Origin: Oreohelix idahoensis
Taxonomy: Eukaryota > Mollusca > Gastropoda > Stylommatophora > Oreohelicidae
Assembly: GCA_024509875.1 (NCBI GenBank)
Contig: JAMPIV010013727.1
Span: 124,001-188,000, forward strand
Reading direction: 5' to 3'
DNA length: 64,000 bases
Positions 50,146 to 60,413 of this stretch are shown piece by piece. Each line of letters opens with the position of its first letter. Positions within the stretch are counted from its first letter, which is position 1. Both the position numbers and the translations under genes were made by a program. The notes below the pieces were generated by a model, which saw only the letters and a program-made list of their open reading frames with translations, was not told the origin of the DNA and searched no databases.

Positions 50146-50584
50146 ATTCTTATGTATGCATGATTGTTATTAAGTGCAAACTCCTGTGATAAATTGCTGA
50201 ATGCATGCATGTAATTATGACAGTTCCTCAGATTTTACGTTGTCTGAAATAATGTATCTTTATGACTAAAAAAATTATTAATTAGTGAGCTTTCGTATCT
50301 TAGCCAGAAACATTACATCTTGTTATAGATTGCTTTTAATTTGTAGCCGAGCATATAAGCAGTTTGCCTTCATGACGATTATGATGATTTTTATTATTAT
50401 CATAATTATTATTACTATTATGACATGTTATAATTATTGCATGATGCATGCTTGCTTGTAATATCCTAAATGTGTTGAGATGTAATTGTGACTTGCATGC
50501 TACGTACATAAAATAAGAACGTGTGAGTTTCATTATTATATATTTTGTGCATGAAAATTGTGGACGTAACTATACACAGTTTGT

Positions 50585-50770
50585 CATCATCATCATCACC
50601 ATCACTTTACTTCTCACTCCCAGTGGAGTATGGGGCCTCCAATGCAGCTGGCCCCCTTCGCAGGAGGCCTGCATAAAGCATTCATATGCTCTCGTAGTGT
50701 TAGTTTCTGAGGCAGTTTGTTTTACATGATGAGGTTGCCAACCTAATGCACAATTTCATCTTTGTCGCCT
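50585..50770 (+). repeat. Dispersed repeat family B
   Basis: 'catcatcatcatcaccatcac' then 'gcagctggcccccttcgcaggaggcctgcataaagcattcatatgct' and 'tttacatgatgaggttgccaacctaatgcacaa'. The leading (CAT)n suggests the 3' tail of an element lying on the minus strand. Confidence 0.7.
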
Positions 50771-50934
50771 TGTACACTGTTTGTCATGTACCACTAAAAT
50801 ACCTTTCACATAGCTCCTAAGCTCTCTTGCTCACAAACTCTCTCGCTCATAATGTTAGACAAAATAAACTGTCAGAGTAAGCTGATTTTTATTAGAGTTT
50901 AATAACGTCTTGCTGATTGCAAAGAAATGTCCAA

Positions 50935-51520
50935 AATACATGCTTTGATTCTTTCTTACCACTTTCATAGATAAAGCATTTTGAAATGAAAATAATTTTC
51001 AAGTATTTGTAAACGTATAAGTCCATTGAAAACATAACAAAAATGATATTTATTGGGGAAAATATAATGGCTGGTAAAATATTGGAAATAATTAGTATAA
51101 GGACAGTGCTACACATTGGCTGTTAAATGATTGTATGCTTTAATATTGACATTGTAGGTTCTGCATGATTTTCTCCCGCCATGCTCTCCTACATCTAGTA
51201 AACCCAGCATGCTTTTTCTCCCCTTATCACTCTCATAGATAAAACATTAAAAAATAAAATGAATTTTTAAACGTATAAGTCCATTGAAAACAGAAAAAAG
51301 TTGATGTTTATTGGGGAAAATATGACTGGTCAAAATTAAAATGAAAATATGATTGGTTAAAATAAAAAAAAAAAATAAATAAAAAAAAAAAATTAGCATT
51401 AGGACAGTGCTACAAAGTGACTGTAAGTGATTGTATCCGTTAATGATGGCAATGTAGATTCTGCATGATTATTTCCCCCTTTCATCCCGTCATGCTCTTC
51501 TGTAACTACATAAACCTAAC
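50935..51520. repeat. ~280-bp tandem duplication
   Basis: The two halves share 'cataga taaa' context, 'aaacgtataagtccattgaaaac', 'tttattggggaaaatat', 'aggacagtgctaca' and 'tgtag.ttctgcatgattt'. The copies differ by substitutions and an A-rich expansion near 51,370. Confidence 0.8.
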
Positions 51521-52460
51521 ATCGTCATGAGTTGCTGTGTCACTGTTAACTGCATGTATTCATTACCTCCCTTGGATCGAGGCGAACGAGATGAGCTGGT
51601 TATTGAAACAAATCTATAACAAATAAAGTGCCGCTTCTTCCTTCCGTATCAGATGTGCATTTTACATATAATTGCATGCGGTGTAAATGCATTTTCTGGT
51701 ATCTGAAGGAGGCGCGGGTTTGTCATCCAGATAAAGTGACTGCTGCAGTTAGTCTTAACTATGTGATTTGATTCGGTTAATCTTAATCATGTGATTTGAG
51801 TCCTATAGTGTTAACTGTGTGATTTAATTCCTAGAGTCCTGGTTTAAGTTTGGTAAAGAAAGTTGCGTTATTGGCAGTCGATATAACTTTGTACTGTAGT
51901 CGTTTTGTGAAGAAAAAATTGCTTATAAAAATGTTACGCAATTTCATAAAAGTGACAGGACTCTGAAACAGAACTAAAATGGAACTGTTTATGGTACCGC
52001 TAAGACTGTTAAGACATGTTTAACAAAGATTAGAAATCAGCAGTTCCCTCACTGAACATTCGGCTGGAGTTTGTCTCAGTCCAAGCGTTTGCTAGTTTGC
52101 AGTGGGCTGTGGAGTGGACTTTATTAGCTGGCTCACTTAGCACTCATCTCCTGTTGCATGCTGCGCCCTTTGTCTGCAGGTTGAATTTATGTCCTAACGC
52201 ATTCTAACCAAAGCTTTTTAAAACTTTTTTTAAAACCTGTTTGTAACGCATGCAGTTTCCATCATTTCATAATTTCATTTGTTTCTTTGCTTTTTTTTTC
52301 ATTTCTCTGTATCTTCATATGTTACTTCAAACACATTATATCTTTGTAATCACTATACTTATTTTTATTCTGATCGTCAGCAGGATCGCTCCCCCGCTAA
52401 TTCAACCCATGTAATTAGGAACATCTTAAAAAGTAGTGATTAATGTCATTTCCTTCGTAT
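51521..52460. other. Flank of the retrotransposon, no gene
   Basis: Includes three loose copies of a ~30-bp unit with 'atgtgatttgattc' at 51,745-51,835. Otherwise nothing recognised. Confidence 0.4.
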
Positions 52461-52465
52461 CTATA
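52461..52465. other. Target site duplication, left copy
   Basis: CTATA, repeated exactly at 61,914-61,918. Five-base duplications are usual for Ty3/Gypsy integrases. Confidence 0.9.
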
Positions 52466-53962
52466 TGTTACGTGCAGTCTTTGATATCTTACAATATTAT
52501 ACATTGGTATACTTGTTATGTTCGCAAATATTTTGTAAACAAAATAGTGCTTAAGGAAAAGTCATTATTGAGTTACTTCCCTTGAAAGTTGTGTCGGCTC
52601 TTTCGATCGAACTCCGCGGATAAATCCAGTTTTCTGCGATTTATTCTTTGTTTGGGTAGTAATAGATTGTTCTTGCTTCAGAATATCTATGGCCTGAATT
52701 TATGTGTATTGTTTGTCTGAGTAGGACGAGTCTGTCTTATATTTGTATATCTTTACATATCTAAGTCGAACTATTATGTTCTGTTGTCTCTAGGGAGGTC
52801 AAAGGCTATTCGGCGGATGTGTCGCTAGAGTGTGGTGTGATTTGGCTTCGTCCTGATAGGGACTGTGTTTTCTATGTCGGCTTGTCGCCGGGGAAAAAGT
52901 GATCTCAGTATTTGTGGGGAAAGTGATAGTCGTCTAGACCTATCGTGTATGCTTTACCCCAGTGTTTATTCGTATTGCCAAGGAATGGCAGAATCATATT
53001 TCTGATACCAAGGTAATAATAGACACTCTTATGAACTCTCGTACGAAGCCACCATTTTCGATAGGTACGATTTGAATGTCTAAGAGAATATATTTGACTC
53101 GATGAAAACGACTTCGATTCCTAGCAGCACTATATCCTGTAGATTGCAGTCAAGTGTTCATGATCAAATCTACAGAGCAATGAAAGATTTAATGAATGAC
53201 TAACTTTAGGACAGATTCATTATCTGTATCCAAACGTGAGTGACAGCTCACGAGTGAAGCCATCTTGGAACCAAACATGTAGTGACTTTCAAGAAGAGAA
53301 AAGGGATGCCCGTATTATCGCTTGATTAGTCCAGAGATCACTGCTACACATGAGAACCCATTGCTAGCGGTTCAATATTATTATATGAAAAAACTGTGCT
53401 GAACCTTATGTTAAAGAATCTTCGCTAGACGAGATTAGGTAGAAGCCATCTTGGATATTGTTTATAATCTGACGTGCTTTGTCAGTAAACTCAGTTGATA
53501 TATATATATGGGCAATACTGAGTGCTTGGCTACTGACAGTCCATTATAATATTATTCTACATGAGTGCCCATGTAACATAACATTGCAAGACCAGTTATC
53601 CACTGTACCATGATGTATTATGCCAACCTGTGATTTGTCACTATCTGTGCTGTCGAGTGTGTACGTCCAATTAAACTTTAGTAAAGGTACACAGTCGTTG
53701 GTGTCGATGACTTCCAGCCATACATGAGTGTGAGAAAAGAACATTTGTCAACACCACGAACCCTTATTATCATTCGCATATTATACACTCAATCCATGTC
53801 TACACACCACTGCGTAGGTCAAGTTGACATTCCATACACTACAGTGGAGCAAACAACACCATAGAGATCTTATCAACTGATGATGATGATGTCTGCTTCC
53901 ATCCACTTATATTTATCCTTTTGGTGGATATCATTAACGGGAATAAAATAACAACTTTATCA
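52466..53962 (+). mobile_element. 5' LTR (1,497 bp)
   Basis: Starts TGTTACGTG and ends ACTTTATCA. It matches 60,414-61,913 throughout: I see one T/C substitution (near 52,883) and three length differences at a T pair, a T run and an (AT) run. AATAAA lies about 20 bases before the end and may be the polyadenylation signal. A 66-codon minus-strand frame occurs identically in both LTRs and is not a separate gene. Confidence 0.95.
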
Positions 53963-53964
53963 AC

Positions 53965-53982
53965 TGGTGGACCAGCTTTCTG
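53965..53982 (+). other. Candidate primer-binding site
   Basis: 'tggtggaccagctttctg' begins two bases after the LTR with TGG, the complement of a tRNA CCA end. I cannot assign the tRNA by eye. Confidence 0.55.
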
Positions 53983-55075
53983 GGTTTGACCTCGCAGAAG
54001 TTCAGAAGTCAACAGATTACCGATACCAGACCGTTTCCTGTGGCTGATACGACATACTTGCAGTATTGGTTTGCTATTTGTCAACACTTTGTCACGTGAC
54101 CTGTCAAGTGAATGCAGTATGTAGGTCAGCGTTGTTGACATTTTTACATTAGACATTACAGAGTTTCACAGAACAGTTGGATCAATTCTTGTCAATATTA
54201 ACAGGAAGACAGTATTAGTGAACTAAGAAGTCCTATTTTCATCGATGGATCTTCTTGTTTTCTGTATATGAACTTTAATATTTAAGGCCAGAATGTTTAA
54301 TTGAATAAAGTGGCAGTTTGTTTGTTTTCATAAAAATAACTTTGCCATTACTGTAAAACTGAGCCTATTTTGCAACACATACTATCATACACATAATTTA
54401 TATATATTTATGTTTACATGTTATTTGTTTGTATAGTATGTTAGTTTCTATGTCAGCGGGTTGTTTTTAAGGTTGGGCGGCGTCCTCACAACAGAATATC
54501 CCACGTCATAGAGGGTCCGTTGTGGGCGTTTTCTATAGGTGCAATTTTCTTGATTGAAAATTTGCTGCGACAACTGTTGCTTTTGTGTTAGCTGTGAAGT
54601 CTGTAATTATTGTTATTTTTGTAATATTTCTTTGTTCTTTAGTTTTGTTTTGATTTGTTTGTAATTTGTTGGTCTAACCTTTTCTATCTTTCAGTTCTAT
54701 TCACAATTTATATTCATATATTGTGACGTCATTTGTGTTGTTATTCTTTGCAGATTCAGTGATTATTTTCATTGATTTCCCTATTTGATTTATTTTGATT
54801 TCTGCAAACGTTCTTGTATTGTCAGTCCTATTTGTACTTTATGTATTCTGTTGGTTGACATATGTTTTATATAGGTATATTTCATAAGACACAATTGCCT
54901 GTGCACTGCACTTGGATTATGGTATAAACCAGTACCTGATTATTATTACTATTATACAAGACCTTATTAAAGGCTTGTGACCCACAGATATTGGGATAGT
55001 ATACTGATTAATCAAGTCATTGAGAACTTGTGGTATTATTATTGGTTCAGGTGATTAGTATTATTGTTAGACATC
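53983..55075 (+). other. Untranslated leader of the retrotransposon
   Basis: About 1.1 kb with no long frame, T-rich in the middle. Probably contains packaging and translation signals. Confidence 0.6.
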
Positions 55076-55324
55076 ATGTCTACATTAGAATACTTCATTA
55101 CACAAGGGAAAGCCCTTGATAAGACTGGTCAACAATTAGAACAATGGGCTGTTGCTCAATATGACAAAGCATTAGCTGCAGAAGAAAGAAAAGCTATGGC
55201 GGAAGAGAAAAGATTAGAAAGAGAAGCTGAGGCTGCTGCTGAACAAAAGAAATTGCAGATGCAGGTGGAGGAAAGGAGATTTGAAGCTGAACAAAAAAAA
55301 ATTAGAAAGAGAAGCTGCAGCTGA
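55076..55324 (+). CDS. Gag N-terminal coiled-coil ORF (82 codons)
   Basis: The ATG at 55,076 opens 'MSTLEYFITQGKALDKTG'. From about residue 30 the protein is almost only Ala, Glu, Lys, Arg and Gln with heptad spacing ('EEKRLEREAEAAAEQKKLQ'), a coiled coil likely to drive Gag self-assembly. The frame runs out 24 bases after a run of nine A (55,293-55,301). The DNA beyond encodes the same kind of heptads in another frame, and a second nine-A run lies at 55,327-55,335. So the coiled coil belongs with the downstream gag frame but is separated from it by frame changes at two A runs. Causes could be slippage during expression, mutation or base-calling error. Confidence 0.75.
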   Translation: MSTLEYFITQGKALDKTGQQLEQWAVAQYDKALAAEERKAMAEEKRLEREAEAAAEQKKLQMQVEERRFEAEQKKIRKRSCS

Positions 55325-57555
55325 ACAAAAAAAAATTAGAAAGAGAAGCTGCTGCTGAACAAAAAAGATTAGACAGGGAAGCTGAACAAAAAAGATTAGA
55401 CAGGGAGGCTGAACAAAAAAGATTAGATGCTGAAGAGAAAAAAGCAATAAGAGAACATGAATTTGAGTTAGAGAAATTGAGATTGACAAGTATGAGTAAT
55501 GTTAATCAGGCATCTAGTGGTAATGGTAAACCTTCTACTTACAAGGTTAAGGTTCCACCGTTCAATCAGTCCAGTGACGATATTACATTCTGGCTGGATA
55601 GATTTGAACGTTCTTGTCGTACACATAATGTGGATAAATCACAATACGCTAATCAATTATCAGAAAACTTGAAAGGTGAATCTTTGACTAGATTATGCCT
55701 TGTAGGAGAAGCAGATAAGGATAATTATGATGTCATTAGGGCGGCTTTGATAAAAAAATATCAGCTAAGTGAGGAAGGCTATCGCCTTTTATTTAAAACG
55801 ATGGTGCCTGAGACGGGTGTAGAATTCTCAGAATTCACTGCAAAGGCACGTCTCACAGTTGATCGTTGGATTGAGCTTTCCAAAACAGAAAAAACGTATG
55901 AAGGACTTATGGATTTGTTGCTCAGAGATAAGATTGTGTCATGTGTGAACAAACCTTTCCTCGAATTTATACATGAGCGTAAACCCAAATCTCTAAAAGA
56001 AATGGAAGAATATTGTTCCCAATATGTCACTGCACACCCCGACGTGACTTTTGGCAACACTAAGATTAAGGAGAGTATGCCAGTTGCTTCAGCAACACCA
56101 TACAATCCCAATTATTCACACAGATTTCAGGGACCTCAAAACAGATTTGATAAAAAAGGTAACCATAATAGTTATCAAAACCAAGGTAACCAATCATTTC
56201 AGGGTTCTTCTTCAAAGAACTGGAGACGAGCTGATAGCTCTCGACACAGGGGTGGTCATAATTATAGGAATTTCCGTAGAGGAAGTAATTATAGAAACTA
56301 TCAGGGTTATCCGTCTTGGAGTCAACAAGATCATAATTACAGAGATACTCATTATAATGAATATGATAATGGTAACCAAGGGAACTATGACTCAAACTCA
56401 AATAGGGGTTACAATAGAGGTAACAATAACTACAGAGGTGATAATAACCGAGGTAGATCTCAATACAAAAGACATAAACCACATTTTCAGGCAAACTCTG
56501 CACAACAAGAGTCCAATGAAGCCTATAAACAGAGTAAAGATAATAATGATGCTAGTAATATGGCATGTGCCGCTTTTGATTTTGGGAGAGCATCTCAGTG
56601 CCCCCAATGCAAAACGTTATTTGAGCCAACCACAATGTCTACTTTAAGCTGTGGCCATCCTCTTCCTGCTCTTCCGGCATCAGTCGCGCATGATGGAAGA
56701 GGTTCTCTTGTCTTACATAAGGGTTTAGTGAATAACAATCCAGTCTCTGTGCTATTTGATTCTGGATGCACCACAATTGGTGTTAGGCAGTCACTCGTAG
56801 ATCCTTCCCGTGCCACTGGACAAGTAGTCAAATGTGTAACATTTGGCGGCACATTAGAGAAATACTCTACTGCTATCATTAGGATTGCTACTCCTTTCTT
56901 TACAGGAGATGTACACGCATGTCTTCTTCCGAATCCGATCGCTGACCTCATCATCGGTCGCATTCACGGAGTCAGAGAATGCACTCCGCAACGAATTTCC
57001 ACGTGGGAAAGGCAAAACATGCAGATTGCTAACGCTGTAGTCACTAGAGCTCAGGCTCTTAATATGCCTCAAACTTCATCTACTGAAGATAATGAAGTGC
57101 ATAACCAAGATAATCCCTTGGTAATTTCTCGTGACTCGTTTATAAAACAGCAAGAAGATGATCCCACTCTGAAGAAATTCTTCATTCTTGCAACTAAAGG
57201 TGATCCGAATAAAGACACAAGTCGTAAATCGTGGATTACAAAGGAGAATGGCGTACTTGTACGTATGGTTCAAGACTCCATTACGTCAAGTCATTCTCAA
57301 ATCCTGGTTCCCAAGAATTTGAGAGTTAAAATTTTGCAGCACGCTCACGACTCTCAGTGTGCTGGACACATGGGTTTTTCCCGTACTAAGTCAAGAGTCC
57401 TTGCGGCTTTCTTTTGGCCATTGGTAAACAAGGACATACGGATTTATTGTCGATCTTGTAAAGTATGTCAGGAAGTTAAATCCAAGGTCCACGGCATGCT
57501 GCACCCATTCAGGCGGCGGACATTCCTATTCGGCCGTTCCAAAAAATGGCCATAG
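55306..57555 (+). CDS. Gag - protease - integrase zinc finger ORF
   Basis: The frame is open from 55,306; the first in-frame ATG is 55,492. Numbering from 55,477, residues ~20-190 are a capsid-like helical Gag domain ('ITFWLDRFERSC', 'LLLRDKIVSCV'). Residues 210-335 are an Asn/Arg/Gly/Tyr-rich stretch likely to bind RNA. C375-X2-C378 with C392 and H394 forms a possible small zinc site; no classical CCHC knuckle is present. Residues 405-500 are an aspartic protease (catalytic 'FDSG', D428; 'LIIGR' at 491-495). Residues 615-665 are the integrase HHCC finger (H624, H631, C661, C664). The frame ends at 57,555, just as the integrase core should begin; homology continues in another frame from about 57,495, without a recognisable slippery heptamer. 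Confidence 0.9.
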   Translation, partial: KEKLQLNKKKLEREAAAEQKRLDREAEQKRLDREAEQKRLDAEEKKAIREHEFELEKLRLTSMSNVNQASSGNGKPSTYKVKVPPFNQSSDDITFWLDRFERSCRTHNVDKSQYANQLSENLKGESLTRLCLVGEADKDNYDVIRAALIKKYQLSEEGYRLLFKTMVPETGVEFSEFTAKARLTVDRWIELSKTEKTYEGLMDLLLRDKIVSCVNKPFLEFIHERKPKSLKEMEEYCSQYVTAHPDVTFGNTKIKESMPVASATPYNPNYSHRFQGPQNRFDKKGNHNSYQNQGNQSFQGSSSKNWRRADSSRHRGGHNYRNFRRGSNYRNYQGYPSWSQQDHNYRDTHYNEYDNGNQGNYDSNSNRGYNRGNNNYRGDNNRGRSQYKRHKPHFQANSAQQESNEAYKQSKDNNDASNMACAAFDFGRASQCPQCKTLFEPTTMSTLSCGHPLPALPASVAHDGRGSLVLHKGLVNNNPVSVLFDSGCTTIGVRQSLVDPSRATGQVVKCVTFGGTLEKYSTAIIRIATPFFTGDVHACLLPNPIADLIIGRIHGVRECTPQRISTWERQNMQIANAVVTRAQALNMPQTSSTEDNEVHNQDNPLVISRDSFIKQQEDDPTLKKFFILATKGDPNKDTSRKSWITKENGVLVRMVQDSITSSHSQILVPKNLRVKILQHAHDSQCAGHMGFSRTKSRVLAAFFWPLVNKDIRIYCRSCKVCQEVKSKVHGMLHPFRRRTFLFGRSKKWP

Positions 57556-59543
57556 ACATAATTGGTCCATTTAAGATCAAGTCTGCCAGAGGACATCAGT
57601 TTATCTTGACGTGTGTTGATATGTGCACACGTTGGCCAGAGGCTATTCCTCTGAAGAGCATTACTACTGCTGATATTGCAGATGCTCTTTGGCTTATATT
57701 TTCTCGTCTGGGGTTCCCCGGAGAGATATTGTCAGACCATGGCACCCAACTAATATCAGATACCATGTCTCAAGTAATGTCTACTCTGCAGATAGATAGA
57801 TCTTTAAGTAGTATCTACCATCCAATGTCTAATGGTATGGTCGAACGCCTTAATAGAACACTTAAAAACTTACTGGGGAAGATAACTGAGGATCATCCTC
57901 AAGACTGGGACAGAGTTTTACCTGCGGCCCTCTTCGCTTACAGAGAGGTACCCAATGAACATACAGGATTTTCTCCCTTTGAACTCGTCTTTGGCGCGCG
58001 TCCGCGTGGCCCTATGTCGTTGCTTCACGATCTCATTACATCTGACAATATTGACGATGACACAAAGTCATCCTACGAATATGTCATCGCGTTGAGACAA
58101 AAGATTATCGAAGCATGCAAATTAGCAACTTCTTCTTCTGAATTTGCGAAACAGAAGGCAAGGCAATTTGCCAATAAGAAGAGATGCTTACGACAACTTT
58201 GTCCTGGTGACAAAGCATTTGTATTACTACCTTGTAGGGAAAACAGATTACTTATTTCTTGGAAAGGTCCGTACGATATAATATCGAAAATTTCCGATGT
58301 CGACTATATTGTCGATATTGATGGGAAGCATAAAACCTTCCACATCAATATGCTTACGGAATTCCATGAACGTCCGGATTATTTGCAACCCATTTTCCAA
58401 GCAACGGACAATTCTCCAGTACCACATGGTCATTACTCATCACTGTCCGTGATACAGGATGAGGAAACAAGTTTTTCAGATGTAAATCTTCCTCTTCCAA
58501 TGATCCCACTTCATTCTAGTGAATCATGGAAGAACGTTACTGTCTCTCCTGATTTGTCTCTAGGAGAACAGCGACAAGTTTCAACTATGTTGCAAACATT
58601 TCAGGATGTACTCACTGACATCCCTGGACAAACGCATGTCATTGAACATGACATTGTTCTAACTGATCATACTCCTATTAGGGTTAGACCTTATCCTATA
58701 CCTATACATTTTCAAGCACAGGTCGAGAAAGAGTTGGATGAGATGATAGATTTGAAAATAATCGAACCATCCACCTCTGCATATTCTTCGCCGATGGTTA
58801 TTGTTCGTAAAAAAGACAATAACATACGTCTTTGCGTTGACTATCGAAAATTGAATCAAGTAACGAAGTTCGATGCCGAACCTATGCCTTTACTGGAAGA
58901 GCTACTTACTCGACTCTCCAAATCTCATTTTTTCACTAAACTTGATTTGTCTAAAGGATATTGGCAAGTTCCTTTATCTGAACGCGCCAAACCTCTCACG
59001 GCTTTTTCAACACCTAGAGGTTTGTTCCAATGGAATTTTATGCCTTTCGGTCTTATGAACGCACCAGCTACATTCGTACGCATGATGCACCGAATCCTAT
59101 CTTATCGGTCAGATGTCATTGCATATCTAGACGACATCTGTCTTTTCAGCGATACTTGGGAAGATCACTATTCAGGGTTAGATGAATTGCTGTCTACTTT
59201 GCGTGAGCACAACCTGACAGCGAAACCCTCTAAAGCCTATATTGGTTTTAGCGAAATTTCTTTCCTAGGCCACCGAGTTGGTCATGGTTTCCTAAAGACA
59301 GAGGACCATAATACTAGTAAGATACTTAACATCTCAATCCCTAAGACTAAAAAACAGGTGAGAAGTCTGTTAGGTCTTATTCAATTTTATGGCAGATTCA
59401 TTCAGAATCTATCCTCTATCATGGCACCTCTCTCAACACTTCTAAAGAAAGGTTCGCCTAATGTGGTCCACTGGTCTCAGGAATGCCAATGCTCTCTGGA
59501 AAACACTGTTTTCAACACCACCTATTTTAGTGCTACCCACTAA
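57546..59543 (+). CDS. Integrase core - reverse transcriptase ORF (665 codons)
   Basis: Starts at ATG 57,546, though integrase-like coding begins slightly upstream in this frame. The integrase catalytic triad is D4, D64 and E100 with the D-X35-E spacing. The GPY module of Gypsy integrases is at 239-243 ('WKGPY'). Reverse transcriptase spans about 385-580: 'RLCVDYRKLN' at 428-437, catalytic D467 in 'KLDLSKGYWQ', 'MPFGLMNAPATF' at 499-510 and the active site YLDD at 527-530. The connection domain follows ('LLGLIQFYGRFI'). All key residues are intact. The frame stops at 59,543; the RNase H continues in another frame from about 59,470-59,500. Role: copies element RNA into DNA and inserts it. Confidence 0.93.
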   Translation: MAIDIIGPFKIKSARGHQFILTCVDMCTRWPEAIPLKSITTADIADALWLIFSRLGFPGEILSDHGTQLISDTMSQVMSTLQIDRSLSSIYHPMSNGMVERLNRTLKNLLGKITEDHPQDWDRVLPAALFAYREVPNEHTGFSPFELVFGARPRGPMSLLHDLITSDNIDDDTKSSYEYVIALRQKIIEACKLATSSSEFAKQKARQFANKKRCLRQLCPGDKAFVLLPCRENRLLISWKGPYDIISKISDVDYIVDIDGKHKTFHINMLTEFHERPDYLQPIFQATDNSPVPHGHYSSLSVIQDEETSFSDVNLPLPMIPLHSSESWKNVTVSPDLSLGEQRQVSTMLQTFQDVLTDIPGQTHVIEHDIVLTDHTPIRVRPYPIPIHFQAQVEKELDEMIDLKIIEPSTSAYSSPMVIVRKKDNNIRLCVDYRKLNQVTKFDAEPMPLLEELLTRLSKSHFFTKLDLSKGYWQVPLSERAKPLTAFSTPRGLFQWNFMPFGLMNAPATFVRMMHRILSYRSDVIAYLDDICLFSDTWEDHYSGLDELLSTLREHNLTAKPSKAYIGFSEISFLGHRVGHGFLKTEDHNTSKILNISIPKTKKQVRSLLGLIQFYGRFIQNLSSIMAPLSTLLKKGSPNVVHWSQECQCSLENTVFNTTYFSATH

Positions 59544-59931
59544 AGATAAGACATTCGTTCTTCGTAGTGACGCTTCATCCACTGGGATTGGAGCGGCACT
59601 AATGCAAGAGTACTCTGGAACTCTGCATCCTGTAATGTATATTTCCAGAAAACTTAATGCGGCAGAAAGGAATTATTCGGTATTAGACCGTGAGCTATTA
59701 GCTATGGTTTGGTCGATCCTCAAACTACAGAGATTCCTTCTAGGCGCACATTTCATAGTAGAAACCGACCAAAAAGCTCTTACTGCTATACAGAGTAAGA
59801 ATTTGAAGAGCTCGAGGTCTACTCGATATGCAATTGCTCTTCAACCTTTTCATTTCTCTGTGCGAGCTATTCGTGGATCAGATAATGTGATGGCAGACAT
59901 TCTGTCAAGATGCCCACATGATTCCACATAA
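59461..59931 (+). CDS. RNase H domain of the retrotransposon
   Basis: A 156-codon frame overlapping the end of the RT ORF in another phase. It holds the RNase H acidic residues: D37 ('RSDAS'), E78 ('DREL'), D103 ('ETDQ') and D146 ('NVMADILSR'). The nominal ATG at 59,461 is probably not a real start; the domain should be fused to RT. The frame ends at 59,931 with no integrase after it, which confirms that integrase is upstream. It removes the RNA strand during reverse transcription. Confidence 0.9.
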   Translation: MWSTGLRNANALWKTLFSTPPILVLPTKDKTFVLRSDASSTGIGAALMQEYSGTLHPVMYISRKLNAAERNYSVLDRELLAMVWSILKLQRFLLGAHFIVETDQKALTAIQSKNLKSSRSTRYAIALQPFHFSVRAIRGSDNVMADILSRCPHDST

Positions 59932-60396
59932 CTATTAGGGCTTAGACTTCTTGATATGTCTAGTTCTATAGTAGTTCCTTTTCTATATCATGATAGATAC
60001 ACATTTGTAATTTAATAATATAATGATTGTATCACTACATAGCGGTTCATTGATGTTTATTCACCGCTGTGCTTTGATGATTTTTTCTTCATAAATCATA
60101 AATTTAAGATATCTAATACGAAATGATGATATGAATTTTTTAGGCATTGTGTAATTGCCAGAATTGTATTATACTTTGATGACACCTTCCTGGAAAAATA
60201 TACTTGTAGAGAAATAACTTCTCTCAGTTTATGAGACACATTCTCACCAGTCGCTCCATAAGTCGACTTAGCCTCATATTAGGCGTTATCGGTATTCCTG
60301 ATATTTTCATCTGCGCATTATTCATGCGTTGTGAGCCTATTGTACGTTGCTCCTAGATGTATTTCAAAAAAAAAAAAATGTTCCATTTTTTTTCCC
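59932..60396 (+). other. 3' untranslated region of the retrotransposon
   Basis: AT-rich, no frame of note, no envelope-like ORF; ends in an A run (60,366-60,378) and a T run. Confidence 0.7.
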
Positions 60397-60413
60397 GGGA
60401 GGTGTGGTAAGAC
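60397..60413 (+). other. Purine-rich plus-strand primer region
   Basis: 'gggaggtgtggtaagac' directly before the 3' LTR. It is purine-rich but broken by T and C, a weaker tract than usual. Confidence 0.55.

Noticed and set aside
53544..53744. Conserved 66-codon minus-strand ORF, also at 61,495-61,695
   Set aside because: Identical only because both lie in the two LTRs of one element.
56051..56647. 198-codon overlapping ORF in gag
   Set aside because: Out-of-frame shadow of the Asn/Arg/Tyr-rich Gag tract.
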